26,762 nucleotides of DNA from a virus. The position numbers and the translations under genes are program-made. The notes beneath the pieces are model-generated. The model did no database searches, was not told where the DNA came from, and was given only the letters and a program-made list of their open reading frames with translations. The stretch's first letter is position 1. The number at the start of each line of letters is the position of its first letter. Positions 8,947 to 16,137 of this stretch are shown here, piece after piece. The stretch covers positions 1 to 26,762 of the IMG/VR virus record IMGVR_UViG_3300021961_000529. One strand, given 5' to 3'.

Positions 8947-9765
8947 TTAATTACCATAAACTTTTTCGTGCAATTCTCGCATCCTTTCTACCGCCGCCTT
9001 ATGTTCAGGATGTTGGTCCTTGAAATATGGGTGGTTTGGATTATTGAATACTTGCTCAATTTCCATCTTAGCGTCAAGCGGTGATACAGCCAAACGGTTG
9101 TTAGCCGTGTTTTGCGCCATATCTTCCGTAATCTCTTTGCCAAGTTTTGCGAACAATTTAACTACCGCAGGATGATTGCCTGCCGATGTATTCATCAAAT
9201 CAATGATTTCTTCATCGCCATACACCTGCAAAGCACGTTGTGCGGCACGAACATTACGGTCATACTCTGCACCCCATTCTTTCTTTAGGTAGTCTTCTGT
9301 TTCGATTTTCTGTGCGGCTAACTGTGAAGGTTCGTTCTGAATAACCTCTGCCAATTCGCCTGACTGATAATCAATCAATGCTTGAACCTGTTTGTTGTTC
9401 AAGCCGTTAGCGTGTGCTACTTCTTTGAAACGACTTAAAGCCCCTTCATCGAAATACTGCTTAACTTCTTCATTTAATTGATATTCATACTTGTCAGCCG
9501 ATTCAGGTCTGCCTAGTTTGTTGTAGACTTCCGACAGTTCTTCGTCAGTTTTAGGTAGGGGAATACGACTTCCCATAGCCTTCTGTTGGTGAATTACAGT
9601 CTTGGCAAGGCTTTCAACGTCCTTGAAGTTCTGTAACGTAGGTTCATTGCGGATGTCTTCGGGCAGTGACGATTTCCAATCAAGATTATCGCCACCATCT
9701 TCAGAACCCATCAATGTCGATTCGACAGGGTTTGCCTGTTCTGTGGTAACGGTCTGCTCGTCCAT
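8947..9765 (-). CDS. Capsid scaffolding protein (272 aa)
   Basis: A highly acidic, helical, cysteine-free protein just upstream of the capsid gene, where T7-like phages encode the scaffold. The middle region (SRIPLPKTDEELSEVYNKLG, then PESADKYEY) is the segment shared by scaffold proteins of many podophages. The C-terminal part is helical and charged (KAAVERMRELHEKVYG), as expected for the capsid-binding end. It would nucleate prohead assembly and leave the shell before packaging. Only three bases separate its ATG from the stop of the Bbp19-like gene. Confidence 0.85.
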   Translation of the reverse strand: MDEQTVTTEQANPVESTLMGSEDGGDNLDWKSSLPEDIRNEPTLQNFKDVESLAKTVIHQQKAMGSRIPLPKTDEELSEVYNKLGRPESADKYEYQLNEEVKQYFDEGALSRFKEVAHANGLNNKQVQALIDYQSGELAEVIQNEPSQLAAQKIETEDYLKKEWGAEYDRNVRAAQRALQVYGDEEIIDLMNTSAGNHPAVVKLFAKLGKEITEDMAQNTANNRLAVSPLDAKMEIEQVFNNPNHPYFKDQHPEHKAAVERMRELHEKVYGN

Positions 9766-9768
9766 AGT

Positions 9769-9993
9769 TTATTCTTTCCTTTCTTTTATCATTGTTAATA
9801 TGCGTAGCACCATACTACGCTGTCCTTCCTTGTAAGCCGTGGCGTATGGGTCACTGCTAAAACTAATCCTGTGACCATATGCCGCTTCCAAGTCTTGTAG
9901 CACTTTCGCACCCGCAGGTGACGTAAAACACTGCTTATAGTTCTCGACTAATTCAGCGTGTTCTTTATGCAATTCTTCTTCTATATCTTCCAT
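9769..9993 (-). CDS. Bbp19-like small phage protein (74 aa)
   Basis: The pattern FTSPAGAKVLQDLEAAYG followed by FSSDPYATAYKEGQ and a hydrophobic LRILTMI tail is the one seen in the Bordetella phage Bbp19-like family, small proteins encoded between portal and scaffold in many short-tailed phages. The first 20 residues are acidic and helical. The start overlaps the preceding stop as TAATG. The biochemical role is unknown; position suggests head assembly. Confidence 0.7.
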   Translation of the reverse strand: MEDIEEELHKEHAELVENYKQCFTSPAGAKVLQDLEAAYGHRISFSSDPYATAYKEGQRSMVLRILTMIKERKE

Positions 9994-10136
9994 TATTTTT
10001 TATCTTTCTTGGGAAATCCCTTTTTCATATTGCTATAGGCTTCAGGCGAAACAGTAGAATCTTCTTTAGAACGACTTGTTCCTGCCGCCTTTCGCTTGTT
10101 TATATTAAAATACAATCCTTTTCTTTTAGGTATCAT
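9993..10136 (-). CDS. Small basic phage protein with GTSRSK motif (47 aa)
   Basis: This 47-codon frame fills the gap between portal and the Bbp19-like gene exactly. Its ATG lies one base after the portal stop and its own stop overlaps the next ATG (TAATG). It is Lys/Arg-rich with motifs KGLYFNINKRK, then AGTSRSK, STVSPEAYSNM and a KKGF tail. From memory, nearly the same short basic protein occurs beside head genes in many cyanophages and pelagiphages. Perfect coupling on both sides and the recognisable motif argue that it is real despite its size. The function is unknown; a nucleic-acid-binding or head-completion role is possible. Confidence 0.8.
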   Translation of the reverse strand: MIPKRKGLYFNINKRKAAGTSRSKEDSTVSPEAYSNMKKGFPKKDKK

Positions 10137-10137
10137 A

Positions 10138-11820
10138 TTACTGTTGCTCCATCTGTCGCATTGCTTCCGCTTCAGCCTGTTGCATTACGTCTTGAGTATT
10201 AGGGTCACCCATAACTTTTGCTGTTTCGGCTTGCGTCTTAGCCACTTGTGATTGCTGTTGCGCCGCCATCATTGCTTGTTGTTGTTGCATTGCTTGTTGC
10301 TGTGCTTGACGTTGTTTAGCAACATCACGTGGGTCACGCATAACTGTTGCAGGAACGCCCAATAATTTAGCCCTCATACGAATAGCTTCATCATGGTCAA
10401 TGTTATCCATGATACTTGGGTCAACCTGCGCAATATTCATGCCAAGTTGATATAGACGGTCAATCGCTTGCGCTTCTTCCATACGTTGTGAACGCGCTAA
10501 CGGTCCAACATACTCTACGTCCATTTGACCACCTGATTCCATTTCACGTGGCGGTTCTAACAATGCACCTGCACGTGACATGATTCCGTAAATACGTTCA
10601 ATAAGTGGGTTCAAAAACTCACTTTGGAATCTGCCAAGGGTAGGTCCAAGCAATCTTTGCATCAATTCGTAACGAACCTGCACTTCTGTTGCGGTCATCT
10701 GTGGACCTTCTTGCAGTTGCAGTTGGTCAGAATAGTAAGCCTGACGAATTGCTGTTCGTAATTGTGTTTCTTTTAGGTCTGTAATTTGCCAATTACTGCC
10801 GATTTGAAGCGGTCTGATAGCGTTTTCGTTACGGACTACAGTAATACCCGCAGGCGTAGTTCTAACGCGCCCTATAACGCCGTCATCAGTCACAAGTAGT
10901 GGTGGGTCAATAGCCTTTGCCCACGCCTTCAAACCAATCTCTACAGCCTTGTTAATGGTCTTGATGTCAGGCAACGCATTGTAGGACGGTGAACGTCCAT
11001 ACATTTCGCCTGTAGCCTTTGACCATCTAGGAACAAGATAAGGAAATTCATTGTAGCCGCCTGTTCGGACTACCATTTTGTCTTCTTCACAGATGTGGCA
11101 TGAATGGTATTTTAGTTTTGTAGCGACTTTGCCTGTTGCACGTTTGTAATCTTCAGACGGTTCTACCGCATGAATAAACGTAAATTCTTTATCAGGCTTT
11201 TGTTCGACTGCTTCTTTAATTTTTTCGCCAATATTGTCGTCACCAAATTCTTGCATGGCTTGACGGGCGTTCATTTTGTAGCGTCTATAAACCGTATCTA
11301 CATACCCGTTAATATTTTCGGCTATGTAAAATTCACTTATGTGCAATGTATTGAAATGAATACTGCTTTCAGTAAAACCGCCTTTACCTTCTTCAACAAA
11401 AAGACAACCTGTGCCAATACTGGTCAGGTCTAAATACATTTCGTGGACTTCAGTATTAAAATTACTGTCGCTAAATGTGTCATACATTCTACGCGCAGTA
11501 TCTTCTAACCATACTTTTACTTCACGGTTATCGTTAAGTTCTTTTTGTCGTAGTTTAAGGCTAAACCAAGGCAATGATGGGGATGTCAATGTGCCTTGTA
11601 GTGATGCGGCTAGTAGAGTATTTGCAGTGATTGCAGTGCTATCAAACAGTTTTTCTGTTCGCTTTTCACCTCTTGCACGAACAAAAGTAATATCCGCTTT
11701 TCGCGGCATAACATAGTCAAGAATTTCTTGCCAATGGTCTTCCCACGTCCCACGTTGTGTTGCCAAATATGATTGGCGTTTTTTAATATATTCGTATGGT
11801 GATGCGTAGGATTCTGCCAT
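10138..11820 (-). CDS. Portal protein (head-tail connector), 560 aa
   Basis: The sequence matches the T7 gp8-like head-to-tail connector family: an N-terminal TWEDHWQEILDYVMPRKADI region, SLQGTLTSPSLPWFSLKL near residues 73-90, and a C-terminal Gln-rich helix (QQQAMQQQQAMMAAQQQSQ). It forms the dodecameric ring at the packaging vertex, docking terminase and later the tail tube. I chose the ATG at 11820, one base after the upstream stop, rather than an in-frame start at 11880 that would run into the preceding gene. Length fits the family (about 535-560). Gene order terminase-portal-scaffold-capsid supports it. Confidence 0.92.
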   Translation of the reverse strand: MAESYASPYEYIKKRQSYLATQRGTWEDHWQEILDYVMPRKADITFVRARGEKRTEKLFDSTAITANTLLAASLQGTLTSPSLPWFSLKLRQKELNDNREVKVWLEDTARRMYDTFSDSNFNTEVHEMYLDLTSIGTGCLFVEEGKGGFTESSIHFNTLHISEFYIAENINGYVDTVYRRYKMNARQAMQEFGDDNIGEKIKEAVEQKPDKEFTFIHAVEPSEDYKRATGKVATKLKYHSCHICEEDKMVVRTGGYNEFPYLVPRWSKATGEMYGRSPSYNALPDIKTINKAVEIGLKAWAKAIDPPLLVTDDGVIGRVRTTPAGITVVRNENAIRPLQIGSNWQITDLKETQLRTAIRQAYYSDQLQLQEGPQMTATEVQVRYELMQRLLGPTLGRFQSEFLNPLIERIYGIMSRAGALLEPPREMESGGQMDVEYVGPLARSQRMEEAQAIDRLYQLGMNIAQVDPSIMDNIDHDEAIRMRAKLLGVPATVMRDPRDVAKQRQAQQQAMQQQQAMMAAQQQSQVAKTQAETAKVMGDPNTQDVMQQAEAEAMRQMEQQ

Positions 11821-11821
11821 G

Positions 11822-12034
11822 TTACACCACCGTTCCACCAAGCATAGTCTTTGCCGTAGATGCTTCTTCCTCAACACCAAGACCTGATGTTAGGATAGTG
11901 CCGTATTTACCCTGCTTGTTGACATTAATCATTTTATTTTTTTCTGCTGTTAGCGCGGCTTCCTTTTTCTTGGTTTCGTCTATAACAGAAGTGTCAACAG
12001 GGGGCGGCATCTGTGGTGCAGATTTCATACCCAT
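11822..12034 (-). CDS. Small head-module protein with C-terminal VEEEA motif, copy 1 (70 aa)
   Basis: The N-terminal half is Pro- and Lys-rich. The C-terminal half carries TILTSGLGVEEEASTAKTML plus GGT (residues 46-68). The same pattern occurs in the 90-residue protein at 12470-12742, with 16 of 23 positions identical by my count. From memory, short proteins with a TILT-x-x-G ... AKKTLLGG-type tail are common beside portal genes in marine podophages. It starts 10 bases inside the GNAT stop region and ends one base before the portal ATG. It is likely a minor virion or assembly protein; biochemical function unknown. Confidence 0.7.
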   Translation of the reverse strand: MGMKSAPQMPPPVDTSVIDETKKKEAALTAEKNKMINVNKQGKYGTILTSGLGVEEEASTAKTMLGGTVV

Positions 12035-12453
12035 TTACATTCCCCTTTCAAAATTCCGTAGATTGCACCGTCAACCCAAATGCCATCCACATTCATTATA
12101 TTTCTTATGATGCCTTCTTTTTTAAAGCCGACACCTGCTAGTAACCGTTCATTGCGCTCGTATCCATTTACACAAATTCCTGTCATCCTATTACATTTAC
12201 ACTGGTTAAACGCATAATCAAACATCAATTTAATGTTGCGCCTTGACGCAATCTTTGGGTCATCTAACGCTAAATGCACCATGATGTTGTTCCCATCATA
12301 GTCGCTAAACAGCAATGCACCAACGACTTCATCATCTTTTGTAAACGCAATAACACGGTCTTCGTGTTCAAGCGGTCTAAGAATGTGCGCCCTTGGCTGA
12401 AGGTATTGATAGGCTTTGTCATAAATTTCCCTATCCACCCTGACTTCAACCAT
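12025..12453 (-). CDS. GNAT-family acetyltransferase-like protein (142 aa)
   Basis: The C-terminal part has the GNAT signature region: a helix ending in KLMFDYAFNQ, then MTGICVNGYERNERLLAGVG and FKKEGIIRN. The NERLLAGVGFKKEG block is the acetyl-CoA-binding helix region seen in RimJ-like enzymes. The N-terminal half has VIAFTKDDEVVGALLFSDYD, the usual beta strands. GNAT-like genes lie in the head module of several podophages, where they may modify a host or virion protein. It overlaps the next gene by 10 bases. The fold is fairly sure; the substrate is unknown. Confidence 0.75.
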   Translation of the reverse strand: MVEVRVDREIYDKAYQYLQPRAHILRPLEHEDRVIAFTKDDEVVGALLFSDYDGNNIMVHLALDDPKIASRRNIKLMFDYAFNQCKCNRMTGICVNGYERNERLLAGVGFKKEGIIRNIMNVDGIWVDGAIYGILKGECKWV

Positions 12454-12469
12454 GATGCCACCTTATCCG

Positions 12470-12742
12470 TTATGCGCTACCTTCGCCCATCAGGTTCTTG
12501 ACTTTTTTCTTTGTCCCGCCAAGCACCGTCTTTGCAATGTTTGCTTCTTCCTCTACGCCACCTGCGCTACTCATAATGGTTGAACCACCATACAGAGAAC
12601 CCGCTGTCGCAACCTTTGCTACTGCCGCTTTAGCCGTCTGTGCTTTTTCAACAGCTTTTTTTGCTACAGTAGGTGCGGTAACTTTTGGCGTAGGTGCAAT
12701 GACTTTTGCCACTGCTTTAAATAATTTTTTAACTGCACCCAT
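12470..12742 (-). CDS. Small head-module protein with C-terminal VEEEA motif, copy 2 (90 aa)
   Basis: A basic, Ala/Val/Lys-rich N-terminal 45 residues (KKLFKAVAKVIAPTPKVTAP) looks amphipathic and possibly membrane- or DNA-binding. Residues 55-77 (TIMSSAGGVEEEANIAKTVL plus GGT) match the tail of the 70-residue protein at 11822-12034. The two flank the GNAT gene, so they look like a duplication whose N-termini diverged. No enzymatic motif is visible. Position next to the terminase suggests a head or packaging role (inference). Confidence 0.65.
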   Translation of the reverse strand: MGAVKKLFKAVAKVIAPTPKVTAPTVAKKAVEKAQTAKAAVAKVATAGSLYGGSTIMSSAGGVEEEANIAKTVLGGTKKKVKNLMGEGSA

Positions 12743-12757
12743 GTTTTGCCCCTTTCA

Positions 12758-14176
12758 TTAAGCGAATACGTTAAAGTCATTGTCGGAAAACATTTGCGTA
12801 GGTTGATAATCCTGAACCCGTGCCTTCCTTATTGACATAACTGCATAACGCAAAGCACTGATAATGTCATCATTAGCGGCAACAATTTTACCGTCATTAC
12901 GATGATACATTCTCAGTTCTTCTAATAGTTTACCTTGATTACTAAAAATTTTCAATCTGTTAGTTGAAAACCTTGTGAACATCTCTTGAATACCTGCTTC
13001 AACAGATATACCGCCTGTTCCTTCCTTCATTCCCTTCTGTGGTGGGTTTGTAAAGTGTTCACGTGTTAGGTTTACACCCTCATTGCGATATTGTTCGGCA
13101 AGTGACTTACCTGAACCTTTATCTGCTTGTCTACCATCCATAGGATAAATAACAGGAATCCAATTACCCCTAGCCTTGAAAGCACTTGCATGAATAGGCA
13201 CTGCTTCTTGGCGTAATGCGTAAGTATCATAAACATAAATACAGTCAGCATCCCTATCCCACGCTACCCACGCACCCGCTGTTGGGTGATTCCAACCAAA
13301 GTCGATACCCGCCATTCTTGCCCAATGCGCAGGTATTTCAATCGGTTCGCAGACCATTTGGCTTTCAGGTAGCGGAAAAACAAGACCTGAACCTAGTTGC
13401 GGTATGCCTTGCTCACGCATCTTTCTTTCATGGGGTGGCAATGCCGCAAGTATTTGTTCACGCACTTCAGGTGTCATATGTGGGGCATCATCCCATCCTG
13501 CTTGTATCAATGCTTGTCCTGCGCGTAGGTCATTTACAAATTGTGCAACCGTTTCGGTCATGCCGTTTTCAGGTGTAAAGGTCATATAGACAATACCGCC
13601 TTTGTCAGCGGTTCGGGTTAACGATTGTGTGTAGATTGATTGTGGCGGTTCTTCGTCTAGCCAAATCACATCTAGTGATTCACCCATCCATTTTTCTTTG
13701 CCCATTTCGTAAGCCTTAAACGCTAGTCGTGACCACCCACCAGTAATGTGTTTAATGACAAGACTGTTCATAGCATTAGGCACACCCGCTTTACGCACCG
13801 TTTCCCCAATGTATTTTAGTGGAATAGACCCCGTTCCCTTGGCAGTAGGGTCATCAGGCTGTCCAACCAGTTCTTTTTGGCAGATGTCACGGGTGGTTTC
13901 GTTAGATGCACCCCCTGCCCACGCCCGTATAGGGCGTTCAAATTTTTTGCCTTTCCACCAATCAGGGTAGTGACCCGTCAAATGGTAAGCCATTTCCATA
14001 GCCCCACAGAAAGACTTTCCGATACGGTTACCTGCCATTAGTAGCCGCTGTTGTGCCTCTGTATTGTGGAATTTTACCTGATAGTCATACGGCGAATAAT
14101 GCGCCATACGGTTAGTTGCCTTGCGAAATTCTAATTCTTTTGCGATTTCCACCGCTTTTGCTAATACACTGCTCAT
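12758..14176 (-). CDS. terL: Terminase large subunit (472 aa)
   Basis: This is the ATPase-nuclease motor that packages DNA through the portal. The ATPase domain has a Walker A-like loop AGNRIGKS at residues 48-55 and Walker B VIWLDEE at 170-176. The C-terminal RNase H-like nuclease begins with AGIDFGWNHPTAG, in which D292 is the first metal-binding Asp. Length is typical. Its ATG overlaps the preceding nuclease gene by four bases (ATGA). The coding region is intact, so the packaging module appears functional. Confidence 0.95.
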   Translation of the reverse strand: MSSVLAKAVEIAKELEFRKATNRMAHYSPYDYQVKFHNTEAQQRLLMAGNRIGKSFCGAMEMAYHLTGHYPDWWKGKKFERPIRAWAGGASNETTRDICQKELVGQPDDPTAKGTGSIPLKYIGETVRKAGVPNAMNSLVIKHITGGWSRLAFKAYEMGKEKWMGESLDVIWLDEEPPQSIYTQSLTRTADKGGIVYMTFTPENGMTETVAQFVNDLRAGQALIQAGWDDAPHMTPEVREQILAALPPHERKMREQGIPQLGSGLVFPLPESQMVCEPIEIPAHWARMAGIDFGWNHPTAGAWVAWDRDADCIYVYDTYALRQEAVPIHASAFKARGNWIPVIYPMDGRQADKGSGKSLAEQYRNEGVNLTREHFTNPPQKGMKEGTGGISVEAGIQEMFTRFSTNRLKIFSNQGKLLEELRMYHRNDGKIVAANDDIISALRYAVMSIRKARVQDYQPTQMFSDNDFNVFA

Positions 14177-14460
14177 AATTTTGCCAAATCATCGCTATGA
14201 ACCATTATCCAAAAACCTTTACGGTTCTTTTCAGCAAGACAAATAACAGGTGTTTTGTTTTCTTTGTCCGCTAGTTCCTTAGTTGCATCCCATAAGGTAA
14301 CCACACTGTGCTTTTGACGCAATTTGACCTCTATAAACAGGTCATCATGCACCACATCGGCACGGGTTATCTTGCCATTACCCCCCGATAACGGTGTGCG
14401 TTCCCCACCAAAGTAGGCGGCAACCTGTCTTTCCCGTTGTTTCCATGCTTTATCACCCAT
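14173..14460 (-). CDS. Small PDDEXK nuclease, Holliday-junction-resolvase-like (95 aa)
   Basis: The pattern D35 ... E44-V-K46 in DVVHDDLFIEVKLR, with an N-terminal helix (KQRERQVAAYFGGERTPLSG), is that of a minimal PDDEXK nuclease of the archaeal Hjc / phage resolvase type. It sits between the small and large terminase genes and overlaps the large subunit start by four bases. Branched-DNA trimming before packaging, as done by T7 gp3 or T4 endonuclease VII, would fit (inference). Its promoter (14467-14495) appears to start the RNA at the A of the ATG. What structure it cleaves cannot be told from sequence. Confidence 0.75.
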   Translation of the reverse strand: MGDKAWKQRERQVAAYFGGERTPLSGGNGKITRADVVHDDLFIEVKLRQKHSVVTLWDATKELADKENKTPVICLAEKNRKGFWIMVHSDDLAKL

Positions 14461-14466
14461 ACACCC

Positions 14467-14495
14467 ATCATACCCCCATACTTAACTTAGGGCAA
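14467..14495 (-). promoter_or_regulatory. Late promoter before the nuclease-terL operon, possibly leaderless
   Basis: On the minus strand, TTGCCC (14490-14495) and TATGAT (14467-14472) are separated by 17 bases. The expected start point, about seven bases after the -10, falls on the ATG at 14460, so mRNA would have no leader. An imperfect operator-like palindrome (14482-14495, 11 of 14 to TTAACCTAGGTTAA) covers the -35. The -35 is weak (4 of 6), so activation or alternative starts are possible. Confidence 0.45.
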
Positions 14496-14526
14496 TAGAA
14501 ATGTGATGTGTGTTAACCTAGGTTAA
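14482..14526. promoter_or_regulatory. Operator pair of the TTAACCTAGGTTAA family
   Basis: The perfect 14-bp palindrome TTAACCTAGGTTAA is at 14513-14526. A second copy, TTAACTTAGGGCAA (11 of 14), is at 14482-14495 and overlaps the -35 of the late promoter. Centre-to-centre distance is 31 bp, close to three helical turns, so two dimers would sit on the same DNA face. This is the best match of the motif in the window. The binding protein is inferred to be the Cro-like product at 21378-21587. A host CtrA-type regulator is an alternative, since CtrA sites contain TTAA pairs, but with seven rather than six bases between. Confidence 0.6.
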
Positions 14527-14533
14527 TACCTAA

Positions 14534-14554
14534 AAAAGCCCACCGCTGTGCGGA
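14534..14554 (-). terminator. Weak terminator-like hairpin upstream of the nuclease-terL promoter
   Basis: On the minus strand a CCGC-ACA-GCGG hairpin is followed after five bases (TGGGC) by six U. The stem is short and not directly against the U-run, so efficiency is doubtful. It would end the small-terminase transcript just before the next operator and promoter, which makes the layout coherent. Confidence 0.3.
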
Positions 14555-14907
14555 TTAATCCATTGTAATGGGACAGGGCGGCGACTTTGGGGGGTGGGGG
14601 GGTCATTTGCGCCGCGTTGCGTCTACATTTTGCCTGCACCTGCGCCCATGCGCCTGCCCCCCACGCGCAGACACGCACACCCACGCGCCGCAGAAGATGT
14701 ATGCCTGCCCCTGTGTGTAATGTAATGGTGATGATGCTAGCCCTTTAACAAGACCGCGCAGGCGATATGCCATGCCCGTGCCTTTGCTGTGGGTGCGTGT
14801 GTGTGTGCGGAAGAAACCACGTTTGCGCCTGTTACGGGCTACGTGATGAGGATGGTGTCTTGCCCCTATGTGTTCCCTATATATGGATGAAGGGAAGAAG
14901 CAGGGGT

Positions 14908-15342
14908 TTAGTGCTGTGTTTCTTCTTCAAGACCGCCGCCGATTGATTCGCGGCTGATGCCCATTGAAGCAAGCAGATGATTCAGTTCTGCTTCTAGTTC
15001 TGCGTCTGTGCGTTGCTTGGTTACATCTTCGACCTTGTGGACTGTCTGATACCCTGTGCGGTCAAGGACGCTGTTGATTGCCCCAAGACGGACGGCAGGC
15101 GATACCTTGTCATCAGTCATCAGGCTTCTAAGTTTCTCGACTGCTAGTGGAACGCTACTGCCTAGCATCTGCCTAGTGGCTTCGTCTATCTCGTTGACTA
15201 ACTTGTTCTTCAGTTCATAGCCCTGCTGTTCCGCTGTCGCAGGACTGTATCCCGCCGCGATTGCAGACTGTGTTGCGTTGCCCGTCTGACTAAAGTGATG
15301 GACAAACGCTTTCTGTTTATCTGTAAGGGTTTTCGTAGTCAT
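14908..15342 (-). CDS. terS: Terminase small subunit (144 aa)
   Basis: The N-terminal TLTDKQKAFVHHFSQTGNAT, followed by QSAIAAGYSPATAEQQGYEL, is the classic Terminase_2 DNA-binding helix-turn-helix. The middle forms helices for oligomerisation and the C-terminus is acidic, for contact with the large subunit. It recognises the packaging site and feeds DNA to TerL. It is separated from terL by the nuclease gene and a 447-bp gap, which is unusual. Its likely promoter places the transcription start on or next to the ATG. Confidence 0.93.
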   Translation of the reverse strand: MTTKTLTDKQKAFVHHFSQTGNATQSAIAAGYSPATAEQQGYELKNKLVNEIDEATRQMLGSSVPLAVEKLRSLMTDDKVSPAVRLGAINSVLDRTGYQTVHKVEDVTKQRTDAELEAELNHLLASMGISRESIGGGLEEETQH

Positions 15343-15348
15343 ATCATC

Positions 15349-15376
15349 ATTTTAACCTAAAGTAGTCACAAGTCAA
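15349..15376 (-). promoter_or_regulatory. Promoter of the small terminase gene with operator half-site
   Basis: Minus-strand TTGACT (15371-15376), 16-base spacer, TAAAAT (15349-15354). The predicted start is at about 15342, the first base of the terS ATG, again implying a leaderless message. TTAACCTA (15352-15359), a full half of the phage palindrome, overlaps the -10; the other half is degenerate (10 of 14 overall). It is divergent from the early promoter at 15398-15425. Confidence 0.6.
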
Positions 15377-15397
15377 TTACATAGTGAAAATTAATTC

Positions 15398-15449
15398 TTG
15401 CGTGTATTCTGAAATGTGCTATGATGTTAACCGTCATCAATGTTGATGG
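15398..15449 (+). promoter_or_regulatory. Promoter of the early small-gene operon
   Basis: TTGCGT (15398-15403), 16 bases, TATGAT (15420-15425), with a TGC just before the -10 that makes an extended -10 element. That compensates for the weak -35. A TTAACC half-site (15427-15432) follows, then CATCAA/TTGATG arms (15435-15440 and 15443-15448) just after the expected start point. The downstream ribosome binding site AAAGGA stands clear of the dyad. The dyad may be an operator rather than an RNA hairpin because its loop is very short. Confidence 0.6.
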
Positions 15450-15473
15450 CATAACTGCGAAAGGATAAACGCT

Positions 15474-15722
15474 ATGAATCTAAGACAAATCGGGTCAAAT
15501 ATGACTGAAGTAACTATGAACGGCGCACGTGTGTTGTTCTCTTATGAAACGCCTGTTGCCGCCTACGTGGACGGCGAGGCTGTGAAGACTGCGCACAAGT
15601 GGTCTGTCACGACATCCAAGCACATCCGCAAATATCTAGGCAGTGACTTTGACACTGCAAAGGTTCTGCCACAGACAGCGTTTGCGGCTTTGCATCTTCG
15701 TGCTGAATTAGGGGGCGAATGA
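15474..15722 (+). CDS. DUF8033-type small phage protein (82 aa)
   Basis: First gene of the rightward early operon, with a good AAAGGA site. The N-terminus MNLRQIGSNMTEV, then VLFSYETPVAAYV and KWSVTTSKHIRKYL, is a very common pattern in small early phage proteins, now grouped as DUF8033 (from memory). It appears to be a small mixed alpha/beta protein. The biochemical function is unknown. Its stop overlaps the next start (ATGA), so translation is coupled. Confidence 0.75.
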   Translation: MNLRQIGSNMTEVTMNGARVLFSYETPVAAYVDGEAVKTAHKWSVTTSKHIRKYLGSDFDTAKVLPQTAFAALHLRAELGGE

Positions 15723-15922
15723 TGAAAGGCTTGCTCAACGTGTTTGGTGCGGCGTTGCTTGTGCTTGGCTTTTTAGCCATTGCAGGCAGTGCGAATGACT
15801 GTGACGGCAAGTGCATGGAATACGCAAACGACATACCCACGATGCTTCTAGTCGTGGGCTGTGGCTTTGTGTCCTGTGCGCTTGGCGGCATTATGATTTT
15901 TTTAGCAAATGAAAGGGCTTAA
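15719..15922 (+). CDS. Small membrane protein (67 aa)
   Basis: Two hydrophobic helices (about residues 5-24 and 40-62) flank a short loop with NDCDGKCMEY. The loop cysteines could form a disulfide if it faces the periplasm. ATGA overlap couples it to the preceding gene. It is unlike the lysis proteins and is placed in the early operon, so an early envelope function such as superinfection exclusion is possible (inference). Confidence 0.65.
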   Translation: MMKGLLNVFGAALLVLGFLAIAGSANDCDGKCMEYANDIPTMLLVVGCGFVSCALGGIMIFLANERA

Positions 15923-15924
15923 TT

Positions 15925-16137
15925 ATGTGCGATAACAAAGTGACGCAATACGTGCCACGTGGCTACGACTATCGCGCCGTTGAAATGCGGTGCGGTTCTA
16001 CTGGTATTCATGGACAACGCCTGTTGTGCGATGCCTGTGAGAATGATTCGGCGGTGCAGGAACGCTTGCGCCGTCACGATGCAAACATGGAAGCCGATAA
16101 CGCATGGCTACGGTCTGCGGGTTGGGGGGAAATGTAA
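15925..16137 (+). CDS. Small cysteine-motif phage protein (70 aa)
   Basis: The core RCGSTGIHGQRLLCDACE (residues 22-39) has C23, C35 and C38, and a further Cys at residue 2. This is a candidate single zinc-binding site. The same CGSTG ... LCDAC pattern is familiar from small proteins of unrelated phages. The C-terminal half is a charged helix. The stop overlaps the next ATG (TAATG). Function unknown; a zinc-stabilised adaptor or host-target inhibitor would fit an early gene. Confidence 0.7.
   Translation: MCDNKVTQYVPRGYDYRAVEMRCGSTGIHGQRLLCDACENDSAVQERLRRHDANMEADNAWLRSAGWGEM

Larger units (their letters stand above)
14461..14907. other. GC-rich non-coding region between small terminase and nuclease-terL; candidate packaging site
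   Basis: I see no credible gene in these 447 bases. The left end holds the late promoter, operator pair and weak terminator. Further right are a CCATT/AATGG hairpin (14560-14571), a G6-T-G7 run (14589-14602), a C/G-rich stretch with a direct repeat CCACGCGC at 14661 and 14681 (20-bp period), and a TG-repeat tract (about 14788-14808) partly complementary to the 14669-14683 CA-rich stretch. The segment 14575-14880 is plainly richer in G and C than the AT-rich genes around it. Location beside the small terminase makes a pac/cos site or a structured RNA plausible; no test is possible from sequence alone. Confidence 0.45.

Noticed and set aside
12274-12761. Plus-strand frames opposite GNAT and head-module genes
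   Set aside because: Antisense to well-supported coupled genes, no initiation signals.
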